Assembly: GCA_015179045.1 (NCBI GenBank)
Contig: WHUZ01000021.1
Span: 620,001-684,000 of the forward strand
Source: Kalaharituber pfeilii
Taxonomy: Eukaryota > Ascomycota > Pezizomycetes > Pezizales > Pezizaceae
Length of the DNA: 64,000 nt
Direction of reading: 5' to 3'
Positions 57,194-64,000 of the stretch are shown here, piece after piece. How positions within the stretch are numbered: position 1 is the stretch's first letter; each line of letters opens with the position of its first letter. A program made the position numbers and the translations under genes. The notes beneath the pieces are model-generated. The model saw nothing but the letters and a program-made list of their open reading frames with translations, ran no database searches and had not been told where the DNA came from.

Positions 57194-57273
57194 AAATTTA
57201 GTTTAGCCTGTCTCCGGGCTATGAGAGCTTGCCCAGGGACCCTGCCATGGCCACGTGCTACAAGCGGGGTTAT

Positions 57274-57307
<34 letters not shown>

Positions 57308-57309
57308 CA

Positions 57310-57410
57310 ATGTACTAAGCCAGAATATATGGCTGCAACTGAAGCTTGTAAGGAAGCTAACTGGTTGTGCAGGCTATTCAATGAGCTAACTCACATGTGG
57401 GCATGATTGA
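57310..57410 (+). pseudogene. Copia pol relic, right part: RNase H C-terminus
   Basis: The frame after the LINE poly(A) reads TKPEYMAATEACKEANWLCR and LFNELTH, the continuation of the Copia RNase H whose start lies at 53755-53854. Together the two halves show a nested insertion. Confidence 0.85.
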
Positions 57411-58107
57411 ACGAAACATACTGCCATCAGGTATCATTTCATCTATGAAGTCATTGAATGCGGATCGGTTCCGGGTCACCCTTCTGTTAGCGTAGGCGTC
57501 GCTAGGCTCGCGAGAGTGGCACTGAGGTGACTACGGTTTCACGAAGGCAGCGAAGCGGATGGCAAAAGGTTACGCGAGAGTGTTAAGTGAGAGTTCAACT
57601 TAGAACACCACTAGTGTCTTGATTTCTTCTAGCTATCTGTTTGGCCTGTTTATATAGACTTCCTGGCCATCAACATGATATGACAATGACATGATGAGTA
57701 TAGATAAGACATGTAGATAAGGAGACGTAGTAGAAACATGCATTATGGTGGTGTTCATCAAGAAGGGACCCCTGTCGACCAAAATTATTGACCTCAACGA
57801 GAAATTATATTTCATTACCTAACTACATCTGATTGAAATTTAAAACCCGTAGATATGTACTATTTCGTCTGCTCTACAACTCTTCGGAGTCCAAATTAAA
57901 AAATAAAAATTAGGTATTGAGAAATATAAGATCAAAAATTTAATACTTTGTATGGGAAGCCCCTAAGGAGTTACATGCCAAGACAGCAAAAATTACTGAA
58001 TTGGTACTAGTGTAGAATGAAAAATTACTATATATAGAAATGATCTACCTACTTAACTCTTCTGTGACTCTTATGCACGTTGTGTAAATTCCTTTGTACC
58101 ATATACA
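57411..58107. other. Probable 3' part of the Copia element and unique DNA
   Basis: No gene seen. A 27 bp phrase at 57744-57770 (TATGGTGGTGTTCATCAAGA plus AGGGACC) recurs exactly in inverted orientation at 59005-59031. A Copia LTR may be present (TGTTAGCGTAGGCG at about 57486), but no matching end was found. Confidence 0.35.
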
Positions 58108-58112
58108 CAACC

Positions 58113-58349
58113 TGTTACGGAGGTGGTAAACGCAGAGAGTTACCGTCCGCCAGGTCAAAAAGACACTTGACTAGCGATACTCGCTAGTCCTCTGCGTGGC
58201 TCATATAGTACTCATTATGCGACTGCGGCGCCTTTCCGGCTGTCGCATGTCGCTTACGTCGCATATGCGCATTTCGTATGCGCTTGCATTTTTCGCTTTT
58301 CACGCGCTCCACCGGCCGCCCACACTACGGTCGCGGTGAACCCGTAACA
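58113..58349. mobile_element. Solo LTR, 237 bp, with 5 bp target duplication
   Basis: It starts TGTTACGGAGG and ends CCCGTAACA, i.e. inverted TGTTACGG/CCGTAACA-type termini of an LTR. CAACC flanks it on both sides (58108-58112 and 58350-58354), the 5 bp duplication of LTR retrotransposons. No internal region is attached, so it arose by LTR recombination. It contains a short palindrome (CTAGCGATACTCGCTAG) and many CGCATATGCG-like words. Which superfamily it came from is unknown. Confidence 0.82.
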
Positions 58350-58368
58350 CAACCATCTCGATAAGCTT

Positions 58369-58777
58369 TCATAGTACGTAAACATTTATAAAAAAAACGA
58401 TTAATAGCAAGATCAGAAATAGAGTTAAGAGCTTGAGGAACTGTTTGTCGTAAATAGTGGAGAAGTCTACATTCATTGTATTCTTCATCAGCTCATTATA
58501 AACATCCACCGCCATACTCAAGTCCTGAATATCCTGCTCATGTTGTTCCTCCTGCTCCTCCTGATTCCCACTCAGACCCATCCACTAAAGACTCTTCACT
58601 CTCGCTATATACAAGCGGTCCGGAGATATCCACATGCATCTCTGCTGTAACCGGCTCGACAGTATTTACTTCCACTCCATACATAACTGCTCTTCTTTTC
58701 GCCTTGCTGGCAGCAGCTTGAGAAGCAAGCAAGCAAGCATTTCTTTTCCTGCTCAGACGGCCCATTTTACCTATCAC
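58369..58777 (-). pseudogene. Fragment of a transposon-type protein gene, frameshifted
   Basis: The upstream frame (58777-58538) begins with a basic leader, MGRLSRKRNACLLASQAAAS, and ends in an acidic SESEESLVDGSEWESG. The downstream frame (58581-58369) continues an acidic NQEEQEEQHEQDIQDLSMAV and ends in a hydrophobic segment. A basic MGR..KR leader followed by an acidic region is often seen at the N-terminus of fungal DNA-transposon proteins, but I cannot name the family. The two frames probably belonged together. Confidence 0.35.
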
Positions 58778-59341
58778 TACATTAGTATTTGTATTTTTTT
58801 AAAGCTAAAAGGTGCTATAGATCAGCATATACTTACTCTCAGGAACCTAACTCAAGTTATCCGATGTCAAAAAGCAGTTTTGCTGTAGAGATTCTCTGTG
58901 TGCGGCGGTGCTGAATTGTGAAAGAGAAATTGCAAAGGGGGGTCAGAACGCAGGGGCCAGGTATTTTTAGTGTATTAGTCAGCAAGCAAGCCAGTGTCAC
59001 ACCTGGTCCCTTCTTGATGAACACCACCATAGGAAGGTCAGTATGCATGTGCGCATATTAGTAGACCATGTGCAGTTATTAGTCTATATAACTTACTTTG
59101 ACACATACTTAGTAGACAACCGCTGGTTATTGGGCCCAAGTGTATAAGCGTTGCCTAGTGGTGATCAGCCACATCTATTATAGTACTGAGTTACGAGAGA
59201 ATGCCCGCTCGCTACGCTCGCAATGGGGGCAGAGCGTGCGGCGGGAGCTGAGGCAGAGCTTGCGACACTCGCGACCGGGATTAGGGGCTTTGGTGCTGTC
59301 ACGGAGTAGTAAATATACTTTTTCAGCCGCTTGCACACATA

Positions 59342-59411
59342 CAGTCTAACCTTGCTATACCGGACAAAAAGTGCCAGATTTTTACTCGTCCGGTATAGCA
59401 AGGTTAGACTG
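59342..59411. mobile_element. 70 bp pogo/Fot1-like hairpin MITE with TA target duplication
   Basis: CAGTCTAACCTTGCTATACC plus GGAC is followed by a ~22 base loop and the exact reverse complement ending GGTTAGACTG. TA lies on both sides (59340-59341 and 59412-59413). The CAGT... ends and TA target duplication are typical of the pogo/Fot1 branch of Tc1-mariner. The element consists of two TIRs back to back, the smallest possible MITE of this type. Confidence 0.85.
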
Positions 59412-59869
59412 TACTTACTGAGAGACCCCCGAGCGAAGCGAGTGGGGTCTATACAACTGCTGGGGAGGGTGACGCACCTAGGGAAGTGACGCGCCTAGAG
59501 GGGTGATGCGCCCTGGGAGGTGACATCAAGAGGAGAAAAACTGATAGAGGTGTACAAACACCGAAGGATAGCACTGTATTATCAAGACCCGCACCTTTAA
59601 AATTGATCTCTACCCTTAGATGTCACATTCCTATCTGGAAACTCACATCCCTCCGCTGCAGTCATATTTACAACAACTATATCTGTCAACTTTATCTAAT
59701 CAACTTCTCTAACTAAAATCTCACCACTACGCTCACTATCTCTTCTAAACTTCCACTTTCCAGTTGCCCACCCATTAACTACAACTTGCTGAATCACTTG
59801 CTGAATTGCCCGCTGAACTGGCCTGCTGAATTGCTTGTTGAATTGGCTGCTGAATCTCCTGAAATTCTG

Positions 59870-59995
59870 AATCCCCTGCTGAATCCCCCACTAAAGTACC
59901 TGCTGAATCCCCCGCTAAAGTGCCTGCTGAATCTCCCACTAAAGTGCTTGCTGAATCCCCTACCGAATCACTTGCCGAATCGCTTGTAGGACTAC
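59870..59995. repeat. 24 bp tandem repeat, both strands open
   Basis: Three or more copies of CTGAATCCCCCACTAAAGTA plus CCTG follow a region of 15-18 bp TTGCTGAATTGCC-like units (59785-59870). On the minus strand it encodes GDSAGTLV repeats within a 101-codon frame; on the plus strand LLNPPLKY repeats. It is a minisatellite; coding is doubtful. Confidence 0.8.
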
Positions 59996-60083
59996 ATGCT
60001 GAACTTGTTGTTGAACTTTCTAACTCATCTGCCAAGCTGCTAGTTAGCTCACATAATGAATTGCTTGCTGAACCCTTCACTGG

Positions 60084-60800
60084 TTTTTTTTTTTTTTTTT
60101 ATTTCATTACTCGCGTGCCGCCTAATAGGCTATGGCGAGATCTTATATAGACTAAAATTCCTTACAAACTGATAAAGAAAAACAAAGAAGAAATAGGAAT
60201 TAAAAGAAACCTGAAGAATTCAGTCCTGCCCTGCCCATTCCAGTATTTCCGCGATATTGACTCCCTTTCCCGGCTGCGTCAAGCACTCCGCCCCTTCTTT
60301 TGTCTTTCGCTTCCATGCCTGGCAATCCCTTGCTATGTGTGTCAAGTTCTCCAGGGCCTTTCCGCATCATCGGCACTCCGGTGAATCCGCCTTGCCTATG
60401 CCGTATCTCCATTCTTTGAGTCCCTTGTTTCCGAGGATGCCTGCTAAAACGGAGATCTTCTTGCGGTTATCTATCTGTTGTAGCGGTCGATATGTCAGTT
60501 GTAGGCGATTTCTTTCTTTGGCTCTGAGGGTTTTGGCTTCTTGGCGGATCCCCGCCTCTGTGGCTATCTCTTCTTCGCATTGTAGGGCGGTGCCTACCTT
60601 CGCCGCCCTGTCTGCCTTCTCGTTCCCTCTTACTCCCTTGTGTGCCTTTACCCATAGCACCGCTAGGTCGTGGTCCCCTCTGGCTATCCTCTTCTCCCAC
60701 TGTTCCCTAACCTCCTGGGAGGTACCTTCCACGTTTGGGTCCCCGTTGGCTATTTTCTGAAGTCTCGATATTGCCGTACGGGAGTCGGTGACTTCATCAC
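60084..60800 (-). mobile_element. LINE B 3' fragment: RNase H, 3' UTR and family B tail
   Basis: On the minus strand: VTDSRTAISRLQKIANGD (RNase H Asp) at about 60800-60745, then VLWVKAHKGVRGNEKADRAA (His, Asp), a KRKTKEG/CRCG-containing end after one frameshift near 60367, a ~130 bp A/T-rich 3' UTR, and the tail TCTCGCCATAGCCTATTAGG...GAGTAATGAAATAAA with poly(A) at 60084. It is 5'-truncated near 60800. It confirms that the family B tail is the genuine 3' end of a LINE. Confidence 0.85.
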
Positions 60801-61245
60801 GACATCGTATAGTGCATTCTCACTTACCTATTATGCTATCCACCATAGCATTCAAGTTTCTCAAGTAGCAAGTTTATTAAAGTACAACCCGATAACCTAT
60901 AATTTTTTCAGTATTAATATAGTAGTGCCAATGGAATAAAAGTGACTCTTACCTTTGCATTGTCAAATTGCGGAGTTGTAAAGGGGTGAAGGTGAGGAGG
61001 GAGTTTTAAGATAGATTTATTCTTAATTCAGCAGAATATCATAGAAGTCAAGCTATCTTTATTTTGATTAGTTTGATGGGACAACTTACTCAAGTTGACA
61101 GAGATTTGCACAGTTTTATTAAAAGTGCTGATCAGAAGCGACTTGTAGAGGTCATAGCTACAAAGTATAGAAATCTATTGGCCCGATAAGAGAGGAGGCC
61201 CAAGTTATTCTCGAAAACTTTTATCTCAGTACTATATAGATAGAC
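60801..61245. other. No gene seen
   Basis: AT-rich unique DNA between the LINE B fragment and the third large repeat copy. No motif found. Confidence 0.35.
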
Positions 61246-62340
61246 ATCCCTCTTGGCGTCCACCTAACCCTTGAAAAAAAAAAAGACCTTGGCGTCTACC
61301 TAACCCCTGAAAAAAAAAAGACCTGTGAAATGTTCACATACTCCTAAACCTCAACATACTCCTGAACCTTCGTCATAAGGCACATATTAATGTGGAATAT
61401 GCCAAACGCCCGACAATACCTATATCAAGAGTTTCCATCACATTTCGTATGAAATCAACCTTCACGGAAATGGACACCATGACAATGAGGAGTTGCAATT
61501 GGCCGTATCTATCACTGCAATACCTTTATGTGAAAAGTTCACATTCTTCTGAACCTCAACATTCTCGGCATAAGATACAGAAGAATGAGCCAAATTTTAT
61601 AGGTATAGTATATCTCTCTTACCATCAGGAGATGAAGTATAACGAGTTCAATTTGACAGGTATAGCAGCAGGTTTCCATAGCACAATAGTAACAGAGTGA
61701 GCCGAATTTAACAAGTATAAGAGTACAATTTGGCTGGTATGGTAGGTCTATTTCATCTCGCGAGATATAGCAAAATGAGCTGAATTTGACAGGCACTTTG
61801 ACAGGCATGACAGCTCCTCAATTTGACAGGTACGACAGCTCCTCAATAGTGCGACATGCAGCAGAACGAGTCAAATGTGATAGGTATGGTAGGTCTATTT
61901 TACCTCGCAAGATGCAGCAAAATGAGCCGAATTTTACAGGCACTTTACAGGTATGATAGCTCCTCAATGGTGTGAGATGCAGCAGAATGAGTCAAATTTG
62001 ACAGGTATGGTAGGTCCATTTCACCTTGCGAGATGTAGCAAAATGAGCTGAATTTGATAGGTACTTTGACAGGCACGACAGCTCCTCAATTTGATAAGCA
62101 CGACAGCTCCTTAATGGTGCAAGGTGCAGCAGAACGAGTCAAATGTGATAAGGTATGATAGGTCTATTTCACCTCACGAGATGCAGCAAAATGAGCCGAA
62201 TTTGACAGACACTTTGACAGGCATGACAGCTCCTCAATGGTGTGAGATGCAGCAGAACGAGTCAAATTTGACAGGTATGGTAGGTCCATCTCACCCCGCG
62301 AGATGCAGCAAAATGACCTGAATTTGACAGGAACTTTAAC

Positions 62341-62540
62341 AGGCACGACAGCTCCTCAATTTGGCAGGCACGACAGCTCCTCAATTTAACAGGCACGATA
62401 GCTCCTCAATTTAACAGGCACGACAGCTCCTCAATTTGACAGGCACGATAGCTCCTCAATTCAACAGGCACGACAGCTCCTCAATTTGACAGGCACGACA
62501 GCTCCTCAATTTGGCAGGCACGACAGCTTCTCAATGGTGC
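62341..62540. repeat. 25 bp sub-repeat array in unit C
   Basis: Eight copies of a 25 bp unit, AGGCACGACAGCTCCTCAAT plus TTGRC, in register. Unit B has about four copies at the equivalent place and unit A one, so the array has expanded differently in each large copy. Confidence 0.93.
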
Positions 62541-62930
62541 GAGATGCAGCAGAACGAGTCAAATGTGATAGGTATGGTAGGTCTATTTCACCTCACGAGA
62601 TGCAGCAAAATGAGCCGAATTTGACAGACACTTTGATAGGTATGATAGCTTCTCAATGATGTGAGATGCAGTACAATGAGCTGAATTTAATAGGTATAAC
62701 AGTCTCCCTCAATGGCGCAAGATGAGGATGGATGTGGTCAAGTTGACCGATATGACCTTGACAGGCAAAACTGAGGCAGAATAAGCTCAATTTAACAGGT
62801 ATGACAGCTTTCTCTCAATGGTGCGAGATGTGGCCGAATGAGCTCAAGTTGACAAGTATTACAGGACTCTTTCCATAGCGTAACAGCAGTAGAATGAGCT
62901 GAATTTGACAGGTACAGTAGGTCTCTCTTG

Positions 62931-62994
62931 CCCTGTCATGGCGAACAGCAGCAAGCGGAGTTACGTGAAATTAAAAAAAAAAAAAAAAAAAAAG
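62931..62994 (+). mobile_element. LINE A tail-only micro-insert (unit C)
   Basis: CCCTGTCATGGCGAACAGC ... GGAGTTACGTGAAATT plus A(n). The 15 bp target duplication AGTAGGTCTCTCTTG is perfect here (62916-62930 and 62995-63009) and identifies the original insertion site shared by units A and B. Confidence 0.96.
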
Positions 62995-64000
62995 AGTAGG
63001 TCTCTCTTGATAGCACGAGATGCAGCAAAATGAACTCAATTGGACCGGTATGTACGTCTCCCTTGACAATACAAGATATAGTAGAATAAACTAACTTTAA
63101 CAAGTATATAGGTATGGCAAGACTCTTCTACGGCACGAGATACAAAAGAATGAGCCAAATTTCATAAGTATGGCACACCTCTCTTATCAGCATGAGGTGT
63201 AGTAAAACGAACTCAATTTGATAGGTATAGTAGCACCTTTCCACAGGAGAGTAGCAGAGTGAGCCAAATTTAACAGGTATAATAGGACTCTTTCCGCATT
63301 ATGAGATATAGCAGAATGAGCGCAATTTGATAGTTATTCGATAGCACAAGATGCAGCAGAACGAGTCAAATTTGACAGGTATGGCAGGTCTATTTCAGCC
63401 TGAGAGATGCAGCAGAATAAGCCGAATTTGACAGGGATTGGTAGATCTCTCTTGCCAACATGAGATACAGCAGGGCGAGCAGAATTTGACAGGCATGATA
63501 GCTCCTTATGAGATGCAGCAGAATGAGCCGAATTCAATAGGAATGGCAGTCTCTCTTGATGGTATAAGATGAGGCAGAATGAGCTCAATTTAACAGGGTA
63601 TGACAGCTTCCTTTCGATGGCATGAGATGAGGCTGAATGAGCTCAAGTTGACAAGTATCACCAGACCTTTTCCACAGTGTGAGAACAGCAGAATGAGACA
63701 AATTTGACAGGTATGGCAGGACCCACCTGGCAGCGTGGAACATGGTGAAATGAGCTCAATTCACAGTTAAGGCTGGCCCCTTTCTATGGTGCAAAGTGAG
63801 GCGGTATGGCTCAATTTGACAGATACAATAAGACCTCCTTGATAGTGCAAGATATGCTAAAATGAGCTCAATTTACAATTTTACAAGTATGGCAGATTAT
63901 TTTCGATGGTGCAAGATGGGGCAAAATGAGAATGCGCTGGACCGGTACGGCATGGTGCTAGAAGCCAGATAAGGAAGCTAGATACACATGAAAGGGCATA

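Larger units (their letters stand above)
53855..57309 (+). mobile_element. LINE A-related element (subfamily A2) inserted in Copia RNase H
   Basis: It starts inside the endonuclease domain (DWNTHSPMW, then SRIDLVWV and GSDHSGL) and runs through RT and RNase H to a family A tail and poly(A) at 57233-57309. Flanks ATGTACTGAGGCATA (53840-53854) and ATGTACTAAGCCAGA (57310-57324) match at 12 of 15 positions and look like an aged target duplication. It is about half identical in protein to the 45.78 kb element, so it is an older or separate subfamily. It carries its own tail-only insert at 55544. Confidence 0.87.
61246..64000. repeat. Large repeat, unit C (runs off the window)
   Basis: Same order as units A and B from TGTGAAATGTTCACATACTC (61324) on, with the LINE A tail at the same position. 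The ~300 bp corresponding to 8600-8925 of unit A is missing at about 63957. It is preceded by a doubled CTTGGCG...ACCTAACCC phrase like that before unit A. The unit is cut by the window end. Confidence 0.9.

Overview
The window is fungal nuclear DNA, most likely from a filamentous ascomycete (Pezizomycotina) with a repeat-rich genome. The evidence is short GT-AG introns of 77-141 bp (one with a TACTAAC branch point), a multi-exon MARVEL-like membrane protein gene, a multi-exon class I methyltransferase relic, and dense Tad/I-like LINEs with a C-terminal RNase H, together with Copia, CMC (TNP2-type) and other DNA transposons. The species cannot be named from sequence alone.

Layout. 1-6.4 kb: AT-rich DNA, a 5'-truncated and internally deleted LINE (family A), then a frameshifted CMC transposase gene. 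6.4-12.15 kb: a tandem duplication of a 2.7-2.8 kb unit built largely from a degenerate ~57 bp repeat; a third copy runs from 61.3 kb to the window end. 15.65-19.92 kb: a two-exon gene for a 1390-residue proline/serine-rich protein, one of the two best host genes. 21.69-25.00 kb: an element with long terminal inverted repeats and a perfect 9 bp target duplication (Mutator-like), carrying an 18 bp minisatellite and more of the 57 bp repeat. 26.36-28.47 kb: two further inverted-repeat structures. 28.8-31.5 kb: a decayed LINE of a second family (B). 33.49-36.39 kb, minus strand: a three-exon gene for a four-helix MARVEL-like protein with a ~740-residue tail. 39.5-40.65 kb, minus strand: a methyltransferase relic. 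41.4-43.0 kb: a degenerate tandem repeat. 45.78-52.95 kb, minus strand: a near full-length LINE A. 53.15-57.4 kb: a Copia relic split by a plus-strand LINE A. 57.5-60.8 kb: a solo LTR, a 70 bp pogo-like hairpin and a LINE B 3' fragment.

The signal I rate highest is a set of tiny retroposed inserts scattered through the window. They consist only of the last ~30-75 nt of LINE A or LINE B plus a poly(A) run. Most are flanked by perfect 10-15 bp target-site duplications, and many start at nearly the same nucleotide. They look like products of the two LINE machineries that behave as discrete micro-retroposons. Their presence, absence and shared flanks also date the larger duplications. Roughly two thirds or more of the window is recognisably repeat-derived; only two host genes look intact.
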